From UBA7862 sp050872785 (GTDB lineage Bacteria; Bacillota; Clostridia; Christensenellales; UBA1242), in assembly GCA_050872785.1 (NCBI GenBank), contig JBNMHO010000018.1, positions 1-15,784 of the forward strand: a DNA stretch of 15,784 nt, in the 5' to 3' direction. The notes below the pieces were generated by a model. That model was not told where the DNA came from. It saw nothing but the letters and a program-made list of their open reading frames with translations, and did no database searches. Of this stretch, positions 1-6,458 are shown in pieces. How positions within the stretch are numbered: position 1 is the first letter of the stretch; each line of letters begins with the position of its first letter. The translations under genes were made by a program, and so were the position numbers.

Positions 1-2
1 CC

Positions 3-59
3 CCGTCAATGAACAACATTTTCTATCTTGATGACGTATTTTTGGAGAAGATTGCCTAA
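3..59 (+). CDS. Possible C-terminal end of an upstream gene (partial)
   Basis: An open frame enters from the left edge and ends at a TAA at 57-59, giving the tail PSMNNIFYLDDVFLEKIA. It is too short to assign a family. A competing reading exists on the minus strand, where an ATG at 19 would open a frame beginning MLFIDG and run off the edge, but it has no clear ribosome site. Neither can be confirmed from this window. The G-free tract that follows would suit the end of a plus-strand transcript. Confidence 0.25.
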   Translation, partial: PSMNNIFYLDDVFLEKIA

Positions 60-65
60 CTTTTG

Positions 66-116
66 CTAACTTCCACCCAATTTCCCAAACTTTTTCCAAA
101 ACCTTTCAAAAACTTT
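66..116 (+). other. G-free, C-rich tract of 51 nt (possible Rho-loading region)
   Basis: All 51 bases lack G and 17 are C, arranged as repeated short runs such as ccaaac and ccaaaacc separated by T and A tracts. Unpaired C-rich, G-poor RNA is the known preference of Rho for loading. The tract lies between a stop at 57-59 and the next start codon, and no intrinsic hairpin is seen here. A Rho role is an inference from composition alone. A simple low-complexity spacer is the alternative. Confidence 0.35.
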
Positions 117-135
117 GCTCAAATAATTGCAGAAA

Positions 136-990
136 ATGTCCATGGGTGATATACTACAAGAAGTGAGGGATATTATGGGAAAGCAAGTTCAAGGGATACA
201 TGCGGGTCACAGACAGAGGTTAAGACAACAGTTGTTATTGGCTGACTACACCAAAATGCCCGAGCATTTGATTATGGAACTTATGCTGACTTTCATTCTT
301 CCATACAGAGATGTCAACCCATTGGCTCATGCACTTTTAAATGAATTTGGCTCACTTGCCAATGTAATTGACGCAAATATTGAGGACTTGAAAAAGGTTA
401 AAGGAATTGGGAATATAACTGCACATTATCTAAGTTTTTGTTCCAAAATTCCAGAAATTTATAGGATATGCAAAGCAAACAGGAAACATAGTATAAGGAA
501 TGTGAAACAAATTGTGTCATATGTGGCAAATTCAGTTGACCTAAAAGCACCAGAAAATTTTGAATATATGTGTCTAAACGGCAGAGGCGAAATATTATAC
601 TTTGGCGAAATCGGTTGCAAAAGTTCAAAAGAATTATTGTCAAAAAATAGAGAACTCGTTGCACAAATTTTGAAATATCCAACTCATTCAGTCGTTATTG
701 CACACACAATTCCAGAGGGCGAATTAACCCCCTCACAAGAGGACATGGAATATGCTCAAAAACTAAGAGCAATTTTGGACTCTCTTTCAATTAGGCTGAT
801 AGATTATGTAATTGTTTCGCCAAACGGATACTTTAGTTTCTTCAAAGCAAGGCTTATTGAAATCGGTGGACCAAGTGAAATTGAGGCAGCTTATCGTGAC
901 CTTGAAATGAGCCTTCGTGACGGCGGAATTGAATATTCTTTTGATGAAGTGGACACTGACCAAAACAAGATTGGAAGTAAAGTGAGTTAG
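136..990 (+). CDS. radC: RadC/UPF0758-family JAB-domain protein with an altered metal motif
   Basis: The protein is about 284 aa. An N-terminal GHRQRLR segment precedes a helix-hairpin-helix region (LKKVKGIGNITAHYL, about residues 86-99), followed by a C-terminal JAB/MPN domain. This order and length match RadC proteins. RadC JAMM sites usually read HNHPxG...S-x-x-D. Here the stretch is AHTIPEG then PSQED, so the second histidine is isoleucine while the first histidine and the aspartate remain. The usual DH in the late strand is DY. Loss of one zinc ligand suggests weak or no hydrolase activity. RadC function is poorly defined even in model species, and a role in RecA repair has been disputed. 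The start is uncertain: TTG at 127, ATG at 136 and ATG at 142 are all possible, and none has a strong ribosome site. ATG at 136 is chosen. The gene is monocistronic and ends at a bidirectional terminator. Confidence 0.85.
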   Translation: MSMGDILQEVRDIMGKQVQGIHAGHRQRLRQQLLLADYTKMPEHLIMELMLTFILPYRDVNPLAHALLNEFGSLANVIDANIEDLKKVKGIGNITAHYLSFCSKIPEIYRICKANRKHSIRNVKQIVSYVANSVDLKAPENFEYMCLNGRGEILYFGEIGCKSSKELLSKNRELVAQILKYPTHSVVIAHTIPEGELTPSQEDMEYAQKLRAILDSLSIRLIDYVIVSPNGYFSFFKARLIEIGGPSEIEAAYRDLEMSLRDGGIEYSFDEVDTDQNKIGSKVS

Positions 991-1026
991 GTTTAATATA
1001 TTGATATTTTTTAAAACTTATTGAAG

Positions 1027-1064
1027 AAAAAAAGTTTAAGGAATTGTGACCTTAGACTTTTTTT
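1027..1064. terminator. Bidirectional intrinsic terminator between convergent genes
   Basis: A stem of at least 13 bp (aaaaagtttaagg paired with ccttagacttttt, one G-U) encloses an 8-nt loop, with an A run on the left and a T run on the right. It therefore has a U tail when read from either strand. It sits between the radC-like gene (plus) and the CrtO-like gene (minus), which it would terminate together. Confidence 0.88.
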
Positions 1065-1090
1065 ATTAAGTATTTACAACAGAAAATATT

Positions 1091-1675
1091 TTATTTGGCG
1101 TTTAATTTGCTTTGTGATTTCAAGATTTGTTGCAAGCGATAGCGGTTAAATCTTTGGATACAAATTGGCGGAAAGTCGGCAAAAAGTGAAGTTAAAACAG
1201 AAGTGATGACATAAATTGCCCATTCGTCCATAGAAAGCAAAAGTCCAAATGGAATGGCGAGCAACCCCACAAACGCACACACCCAATGCGTGAATTCTGC
1301 ACTGATGTTATTTTGCAAAACAATGGCCATTCGCTCGTTGTCCAATTTTTGCAACACAAAAAGGCTTCTGTCCCAAGCAATAAATTTGTCTTTCCACCTT
1401 TTCACGCCCATGCGAGAAAGAAAGTTGTATTCGCTTTTTTTAACAACAAACCCCTTGCTTTCAACATGAATTTTATACTTTAATTTTTTCGCAAAAAGCA
1501 AGCCGATGAAAATTCTTACGTCCGTGTGATAAGCAAACATAAAAAGGGTTATAAAAATGGCGACTTGAGGGGAAGTCCACCCCCAAATGGCGACTGCAAC
1601 CCCGCTGCACGCAAACGCAATGTTAAGACAAATTGTCAAAATTATTGCAAATTTAAGTTCTTTCGTTATCTTCAT
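1091..1675 (-). CDS. CrtO-like acyltransferase-family membrane protein
   Basis: A 194-aa protein with an N-terminal membrane segment (about 8-30), a second hydrophobic stretch (about 36-62) and two more near 131-148 and 153-168. Two blocks match staphylococcal CrtO, the glycosyl-4,4'-diaponeurosporenoate acyltransferase: AEFTHW (126-131) corresponds to AELIHW, and ADFPPICIQRFNRYRL (166-181) corresponds to ANVPIIIVQRYNRPRL. A W-rich basic central stretch (VKRWKDKF) also fits. CrtO acylates a glycosylated carotenoid at the membrane in S. aureus. No carotenoid genes occur in this window, so the substrate here is more likely another glycolipid or unknown. It lies 44 bp downstream of the peptidase gene on the same strand and may share its transcript. 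The ribosome site before the ATG is weak. Confidence 0.6.
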   Translation of the reverse strand: MKITKELKFAIILTICLNIAFACSGVAVAIWGWTSPQVAIFITLFMFAYHTDVRIFIGLLFAKKLKYKIHVESKGFVVKKSEYNFLSRMGVKRWKDKFIAWDRSLFVLQKLDNERMAIVLQNNISAEFTHWVCAFVGLLAIPFGLLLSMDEWAIYVITSVLTSLFADFPPICIQRFNRYRLQQILKSQSKLNAK

Positions 1676-1719
1676 AAAAATATTTTAACACTTTTCTGGT
1701 GATTTTACAAACAATTCCG

Positions 1720-2808
1720 CTATTTTAACTGTTCAATCTCGCTGTCACGAATTTGTTGTTGCTCATGGCACAATTCATCAATGTATCTTTGATAGTTGAT
1801 TAAGTAATCTTTATACATTTCATCAAAGTCCGCTCTAAGATAACCATGAAAGATTTCAGGACTCCAAAGCCCGTCATTGGCAAGAATCGTTTTAAATTGT
1901 TCAGTCATTTTTTGTGGATTTTCCTGCCATTTCTCAAACAAATAACATGCAATTATGTTGCAAAAATAATATTGAGATTCGCCAAAAATAAGCCTTGGGT
2001 TGTTACCTTTTTTTACTTTGTCAGCATTTTCAAATCGCTTTAGGACAAAATTTACGGCAGATTTTTGCTTAATATTTTTTTCCTTGAAAATTGGATAATA
2101 TTTGTTTACAACTTCATTTACTGACATTTCTCCAGCCAAAATTTTAACAAGCAGCCCCTCAATTTCAGTCTGAATGAGTGCAGCTCTGATTGAATTTTCA
2201 GCCGAAATCTTGCAGTCAACAATGTTTCGTTTCAAGCCAGGATATTTTGTTGGAAGAAATACATTTAATGCAATTTTTTCGCAAAACAAAGGACAAATCT
2301 CTATAAGGTTTTTGTAATGTGGCAACACTGCGAGTTCCTTAGAAAAAGTTGGAGCCATAGAGTGAGTGAATTCATGCACAAAATCAGTCAAATTATCTGC
2401 ATAGCCCATGGAATTTATGCGTATTTTTTGTGAAATAGGAGAAACACGAGATCTGTAGTTCGGGTCATTTTTGTGAAGTTCAAGATATTGCAAATTTTCC
2501 TCTACCTTTTCAAGAAAAGAGTAATCGCCCTCTGCATAACCGTCAAGCATTGCAAAAAATTCTTTCGTGTCAGAAATCAACTCCTTTTCTGAAAAGCAAA
2601 ATTCTCCGTTATAACCACGACTTTTAAAATAAACAGGCTTCAAAGCCTGCATAAAAAAATCATCTGCATTGGCAAATATAACTTGAAATTTCTCGGTTTT
2701 GACAGCCCTCTTTGCCATTTTCACCAATCTTTCATTCTTTCTTAACGCATTTATCCTAATTTTAAGAGCAACAAGTTCCTCTTTACTCAAATTCTTATCA
2801 TCTTTCAT
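1720..2808 (-). CDS. M3-like HEFTH zinc metallopeptidase
   Basis: A 362-aa protein from ATG 2808. A longer frame opens at 2880, but a near-perfect promoter at 2815-2843 lies inside that extension, so 2808 is preferred. The centre holds VHEFTHSMAP (HExxH at about residues 145-149). About 21 residues later comes IEICPLFCE, with E170 and E177. In M3 oligopeptidases the zinc histidines of HExxH are followed by a Glu in a block resembling E-V-A-S-T-F-N-E, so this spacing supports a gluzincin catalytic core. No signal peptide or membrane segment is seen, so a cytosolic peptidase is likely. The protein is shorter than oligoendopeptidase F (about 600 aa) and its N-terminal half is unfamiliar. Family membership is an inference from motif and spacing; substrate unknown. 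The CrtO-like gene follows on the same strand. Confidence 0.62.
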   Translation of the reverse strand: MKDDKNLSKEELVALKIRINALRKNERLVKMAKRAVKTEKFQVIFANADDFFMQALKPVYFKSRGYNGEFCFSEKELISDTKEFFAMLDGYAEGDYSFLEKVEENLQYLELHKNDPNYRSRVSPISQKIRINSMGYADNLTDFVHEFTHSMAPTFSKELAVLPHYKNLIEICPLFCEKIALNVFLPTKYPGLKRNIVDCKISAENSIRAALIQTEIEGLLVKILAGEMSVNEVVNKYYPIFKEKNIKQKSAVNFVLKRFENADKVKKGNNPRLIFGESQYYFCNIIACYLFEKWQENPQKMTEQFKTILANDGLWSPEIFHGYLRADFDEMYKDYLINYQRYIDELCHEQQQIRDSEIEQLK

Positions 2809-2814
2809 ACCTAT

Positions 2815-2843
2815 ATTATACCATATTCTACAACATTTTTCAA
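2815..2843 (-). promoter_or_regulatory. Sigma-A promoter producing an apparently leaderless mRNA
   Basis: On the minus strand, TTGAAA (2838-2843) and TATAAT (2815-2820) are separated by exactly 17 bp. Only 6 bases lie between the -10 box and the ATG at 2808, so initiation at the usual +7 position would fall on the A of the start codon. No Shine-Dalgarno sequence could fit. The boxes are seen directly; leaderless translation is inferred. Confidence 0.7.
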
Positions 2844-3060
2844 CATTAAACACATATTCATATTTTTGCATAAAATTCACAATACTTTTTCTGTGAAGAT
2901 ATAAATTTCTTTAGCATTTAGGGGAAAAAATGTAAAATATTAGAACTAATATTGTTCCATATTTTGGGAATAGGAAAGATAAAAATTATAGGACAGAAGA
3001 CAAGTCAAAAACCTAGATCATTTCTCAAAAAATAAAAATGAAATAGTGGAATAAAAATGA

Positions 3061-3089
3061 TTGACAAATAGTCGAAGATTTGGTAAAAT
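3061..3089 (+). promoter_or_regulatory. Promoter of tRNA-Ser(GCU)
   Basis: TTGACA (3061-3066), a 17-bp spacer, then TAAAAT (3084-3089). Expected initiation near 3096 would leave a leader of about 8 nt before the mature tRNA at 3104. Confidence 0.82.
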
Positions 3090-3103
3090 CACTTTTGTTG
3101 AAT

Positions 3104-3194
3104 GGAGAAGTACCCAAGAGGCCCAAGGGGATCCCCTGCTAAGGGATTAGACGTGTAACAGCGTGCGCGAGTTCGAATCTCGCCTTCTCCGCCA
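3104..3194 (+). tRNA. tRNA-Ser(GCU), CCA encoded
   Basis: The acceptor stem GGAGAAG pairs with CTTCTCC, followed by discriminator G and an encoded CCA (3192-3194). The anticodon stem ATCCC/GGGAT holds the loop CTGCTAA, giving anticodon GCT, which reads AGC/AGT serine codons. The T arm is GCGAG-TTCGAAT-CTCGC. The long variable arm (acg...cgt stem) is the class II feature expected of tRNA-Ser. The gene has its own promoter and terminator, so it is an isolated unit. Confidence 0.95.
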
Positions 3195-3201
3195 ACGCCC
3201 G

Positions 3202-3236
3202 CCCAGCCAAGCCTTCCGTTTGGTTGGGTGTTTTTT
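3202..3236 (+). terminator. Intrinsic terminator of tRNA-Ser(GCU)
   Basis: The stem cccagccaa / ttggttggg (9 bp, one G-U) with a 9-nt loop is followed by TG and six T residues. Its 3' half plus T run is identical over 22 nt to the terminator of the other serine tRNA at 15413-15434. Confidence 0.88.
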
Positions 3237-3323
3237 ATTGATGAAAGTGTGTTTTGATAGTTATCACATTTGGCGTAATAAGAGATTGGATAATAACGCT
3301 ATGCATTCTTCGTGTCTAATCGC

Positions 3324-3353
3324 TTGACTTTGATTATATTTGAATGATAAACT
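3324..3353 (+). promoter_or_regulatory. Likely promoter of the glycan cassette
   Basis: TTGACT (3324-3329), an 18-bp spacer and TAAACT (3348-3353) lie 45 bp before the GT2 start. It is the best pair in the 160-bp gap after the tRNA terminator. No similar pair is seen between the four downstream genes, so it probably drives all of them. Confidence 0.5.
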
Positions 3354-3398
3354 TATGATAGATTTGATGTTTAAAATTCATATCATTTTGGAGGGTTT

Positions 3399-4385
3399 AT
3401 GGAAGAGTTAGTGTCAGTGATTGTGCCTGTGTATAACGCCGAAAAATATCTTGGTAAATGCATAGATTCTATTCTTAATCAAACCTATAAAAATTTGGAG
3501 TTAATATTGGTTAATGACGGAAGCAAAGACAATTCATTGACCATCTGCGAGGATAAGAAAAAGACTGATAGCCGAGTTGTAGTTGTTTCTAAAGACAATA
3601 GCGGCGTTTCAGATACAAGAAACAAAGGAATTGAAGCAGCAAACGGCAAGTATATTATTTTTGTTGATAGTGATGATTTTTTGGAGCCTGAATGCATAGA
3701 AACAGCAGTCAATGCTATTAGCGATTGTGACTTAGTTGTATTTGGTTATTCTTCTTTTGGGAAGAATGAACAAACTGTATGCCCAGGTGTAAAAAAGGTA
3801 GTTTGTTTTAAAGATGATGAAGATTTGTTTTTTAATCTAGTTGGTAATTATCTGATAAACCAGCCTTGGAACAAAATGTATAGGAAAGAAAAAATAAAGC
3901 AAGGTTTTGACAGAAATTTTACAATAGGTGAAGATTGTTTGTTCAATTTGAACTATATAATGGGAATAGATAAGGTATCCGTTATACCCGATTCTTTGTA
4001 TAACTATAATGTTCAAAATGTTAATAGCATTTTAAAGACAAAGGTGAGAAGTTTTGAAAATTATTTTGATTATTGGCAAAGAGTTTTTTCTTTTTGTTCA
4101 AACTATTTTAATACACAGACTTCGATAGAAAAAACAAGCTGCTTATTTATAAAATCAACAGTAGGACAATTATTAGCAGAAACTAGAAATTCTAACAAGC
4201 AGGATTTTATATTGGCTTTTAACAAATATAGGGACCACGAGATGGTTGACAAAGCTATTCGAAATTATAAGATGACCTTTAAGGGAATAAGATATAAGCT
4301 GCTGTTCTATTTGTTTAAAAGGAATAGGAAGCGAACCTTATTTTTTTTGCGGGCTCAAATGTTGAGGTTAAGGGGGAAAAAGTGA
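3399..4385 (+). CDS. Family 2 glycosyltransferase (GT-A fold)
   Basis: A 328-aa cytoplasmic or membrane-associated sugar transferase. The N-terminus VSVIVPVYNAEKYL is the classic GT2 opening, with VNDGSKDNS at 38-46 (nucleotide binding) and FVDSDDF at 88-94, where D90-x-D92 is the metal-binding DxD. The C-terminal 200 residues are variable, as usual for acceptor recognition, and end in a basic tail. GGAGGG at 3390-3395 gives a strong ribosome site. It is the first gene of the cassette and overlaps the next by 4 nt (GTGA), so the two are probably translationally coupled. Donor and acceptor sugars cannot be read from the sequence. A run of eight T lies near the 3' end (4341-4348). Confidence 0.92.
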   Translation: MEELVSVIVPVYNAEKYLGKCIDSILNQTYKNLELILVNDGSKDNSLTICEDKKKTDSRVVVVSKDNSGVSDTRNKGIEAANGKYIIFVDSDDFLEPECIETAVNAISDCDLVVFGYSSFGKNEQTVCPGVKKVVCFKDDEDLFFNLVGNYLINQPWNKMYRKEKIKQGFDRNFTIGEDCLFNLNYIMGIDKVSVIPDSLYNYNVQNVNSILKTKVRSFENYFDYWQRVFSFCSNYFNTQTSIEKTSCLFIKSTVGQLLAETRNSNKQDFILAFNKYRDHEMVDKAIRNYKMTFKGIRYKLLFYLFKRNRKRTLFFLRAQMLRLRGKK

Positions 4386-5263
4386 TTTTAAAAAAAATAA
4401 TTAAGAAAGTTAGGTCCCGAATGATTAATATTTTTACAAGACCGTTCTTAAAAAAGCCTAAAGTTATGTCTGATGAAGAAACTATTGATTACATAAAAGA
4501 TAATATGGTTTCGCTTGGGAGATTTGGCGATGGCGAGTTGGCTATGATGATTGGGAATGGGATTGGCTTTCAAGAGAAAAATGATGAGCTGTCGTCAAGG
4601 TTGTTAGAAGTCAAAACAACTAATCGTTTTTTGGTGGCGATTCCAAATGTTTTCACAAGAAAAGTACTGAATAAGAGATTGTTAACTGAAATGGAATATT
4701 CTTTTTGGAAGAAAAATTTAAAAAGTTCTTATTATTATTGGTGTAGGTTTTTTAACAAAAATGAAAAAATAGGTGACGCTTTTATTAGTAGGTTCTACAT
4801 GAGATACAATGACAAAACGAGAGTGTCAAGTTATATAGATAAATTAAAAACTCTTTGGCAAGACAAAGATGTTGTAATTGTTGAAGGTAAAAACTCTCAA
4901 GTTGGAGTTGGAAATGATATTTTAAATAATGCTAAAAGTGTAAAACGTATTTTGTGTCCAGCAAAAAATGCTTATGAAAGTTACAATAATATTTTGGAAA
5001 GTATAAAAGAGAATGTTGATAAAAACTGTTTGATAATTTTAGCGCTAGGACCAACGGCAACTGTTCTTGCTTATGAGTTAAGTGAAACAGGCTATTGGGC
5101 GATAGATATGGGGCATTTTGATATTGAATATGAATGGTTTTTAGCAAATGCAGAAACAAAAATTCCAGTCGGAACAAAGCATGTTAATGAATGTGGAGAA
5201 AGTGGAAAATTTGAAATAGAGAATGAAGAATATAGAAAACAAATTATAAAAATTATTGACTAA
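4382..5263 (+). CDS. GT-D fold glycosyltransferase (DUF1792/SP_1767 type)
   Basis: A 293-aa protein starting at GTG 4382, overlapping the GT2 stop. The purine-rich stretch just upstream (AAGGGGG) supports this start. The key motif is SLGRFGDGELAMM (44-56), whose D50-G-E52 is the metal-binding DxE of the GT-D fold first described for the DUF1792 glucosyltransferase of streptococcal Fap1 glycosylation. A second conserved block, VVIVEGKNSQVGVGNDIL (about 165-182), and the late ILALGPTATVLAYEL and WAIDMGHFDIEYEW segments also fit this family. It should extend a saccharide from a nucleotide sugar in the cytoplasm. Residues 1-25 are very basic and might dock on the membrane. The specific linkage is unknown. 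Confidence 0.85.
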   Translation: MILKKIIKKVRSRMINIFTRPFLKKPKVMSDEETIDYIKDNMVSLGRFGDGELAMMIGNGIGFQEKNDELSSRLLEVKTTNRFLVAIPNVFTRKVLNKRLLTEMEYSFWKKNLKSSYYYWCRFFNKNEKIGDAFISRFYMRYNDKTRVSSYIDKLKTLWQDKDVVIVEGKNSQVGVGNDILNNAKSVKRILCPAKNAYESYNNILESIKENVDKNCLIILALGPTATVLAYELSETGYWAIDMGHFDIEYEWFLANAETKIPVGTKHVNECGESGKFEIENEEYRKQIIKIID

Positions 5264-5281
5264 TATATTTGGATGTGAAGA

Positions 5282-6439
5282 ATGAAAATTTTATTTCAAC
5301 ATCGACACATGGTGTCGGGGGGGGTTGAGAAAGCCCTTATCAATTTAACCAATTTATTGAAGAACGAAAACGATATAGATCTTTTTCTGTTTAATGATTC
5401 AGGGGCGATGAGAGATGAAATTGATAGGAAAAAAATTAATGTATTTGAAGGTTGTAAACTGTTTAAAAAGATTAGACAGCCAAAACAGATTTCTGCAGTT
5501 AAGAACGTGACAAAGAAAAATAGTTTCAAACAGATTTTAAGAAAAATTTTAATAGCATTAGGTGCTAGAAGAATTTATAGACCGCTTGCAATGCTTACTC
5601 AGAAAAAGATAAAAAAGCAATATGATGTTGCGATTTCATATCAGGCGCTTGATTATAATTCCTGCGCCATTGTTTTAAAAAAAGTTAAAGCGAAGAAAAA
5701 AATTGCTTTTTTCCACTGTGATTTTTCAAAATTTAAACTTAGCACAGCGCATTTAAGAAATGTGTTAAAATATGATAAAATTATTTGTGTATCAAAAAGT
5801 TGCGCTGAGATGTGCGCCAAATGTTATCCACAACTTAAGAATAAAGTTGATTATTTGTATAATCCCATTAATAGTGGCGAAATTTTCTTAAAAAGTAATG
5901 AAGATTTAAAACTTAAGAAAGTAGAAAATAAAATTAATATAGTAACTGCTGCTCGTTTGAGCGAAGAAAAGGGTATTCTCAGAGCACTTGGTGTTTTCAA
6001 AAAATTGATAGAAAGCGGGACTGATAATTTCTGTTGGCACATTTTAGGTGATGGTGCTGAAAGAGCGGCGATTGAAAAATGTATAGAAGAAAATAAAATG
6101 CAAGATTATGTAATCCTGTATGGGAATCAAACAAACCCTTATCCTTTTATGAAACAGGCGGATTTATTCTTTCTATGCTCCTATCATGAATCTTTTGGAA
6201 TTGTTCTCGTAGAATCCAATATTGTTGGAACACCTGTATTGTCTACGGAAACAGTTTCAAGTGAAGAGATTATTGGAAATAATGGGTTTATTTGTGGAAA
6301 CAATGAGTTAAGTATGTATGACAAGTTGAAAAATCTCTTGGGAAATCCTATAAAGATTAAAGATAAAAAAGAATTACTAAAAAATTATAGATACGATAAT
6401 AAAAAAATAAAGGATAAATTTGAGAAAATAATTAAATAA
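5282..6439 (+). CDS. Family 4 glycosyltransferase (GT-B fold), possibly phase variable
   Basis: A 385-aa protein. The N-terminal Rossmann half contains MVSGGVEKAL (10-19), the glycine-rich acceptor loop. The C-terminal half has INIVTAARLSEEKG (218-231), HILGDGAERAAIE (253-265) and HESFGIVLVESN (302-313), with the E303/E311 pair of the EX7E donor-binding motif. Length and order are normal for GT4. The start ATG at 5282 follows a modest purine-rich site (ggatgtgaag), 18 bp after the previous stop. S12-G13-G14-V15 are encoded by an uninterrupted run of eight G. One base lost would end the frame at a TAA about ten codons later; one base gained gives TGA at once. In the present state the frame is open. 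Confidence 0.9.
   Translation: MKILFQHRHMVSGGVEKALINLTNLLKNENDIDLFLFNDSGAMRDEIDRKKINVFEGCKLFKKIRQPKQISAVKNVTKKNSFKQILRKILIALGARRIYRPLAMLTQKKIKKQYDVAISYQALDYNSCAIVLKKVKAKKKIAFFHCDFSKFKLSTAHLRNVLKYDKIICVSKSCAEMCAKCYPQLKNKVDYLYNPINSGEIFLKSNEDLKLKKVENKINIVTAARLSEEKGILRALGVFKKLIESGTDNFCWHILGDGAERAAIEKCIEENKMQDYVILYGNQTNPYPFMKQADLFFLCSYHESFGIVLVESNIVGTPVLSTETVSSEEIIGNNGFICGNNELSMYDKLKNLLGNPIKIKDKKELLKNYRYDNKKIKDKFEKIIK
5303..5324 (+). repeat. 6-bp hairpin abutting a G8 homopolymer inside the GT4 gene
   Basis: CGACAC (5303-5308) and GTGTCG (5312-5317) form a perfect inverted repeat with a 3-nt loop. The last G of the stem is the first of a run of eight G (5317-5324), 36 bases into the coding frame. 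It is the longest G run I noticed in this AT-rich window. G runs early in surface-glycan genes are a classic substrate for slipped-strand phase variation. Confidence 0.75.
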
Positions 6440-6458
6440 AAGATAAAAGACTGAAAAA

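Noticed and set aside
2809..2880. A 24-residue N-terminal extension of the peptidase
   Set aside because: The stretch contains a near-consensus promoter ending 6 bp before ATG 2808, and no ribosome site precedes 2880.
3241..3327. A 28-codon frame after the tRNA-Ser(GCU) terminator
   Set aside because: Its start abuts the terminator T run with no ribosome site, and it overlaps the glycan-cassette promoter.
5824..5832. A DnaA box (TTATCCACA) inside the GT4 gene
   Set aside because: It is a single copy in coding sequence encoding CYPQ with no partner; most likely chance.
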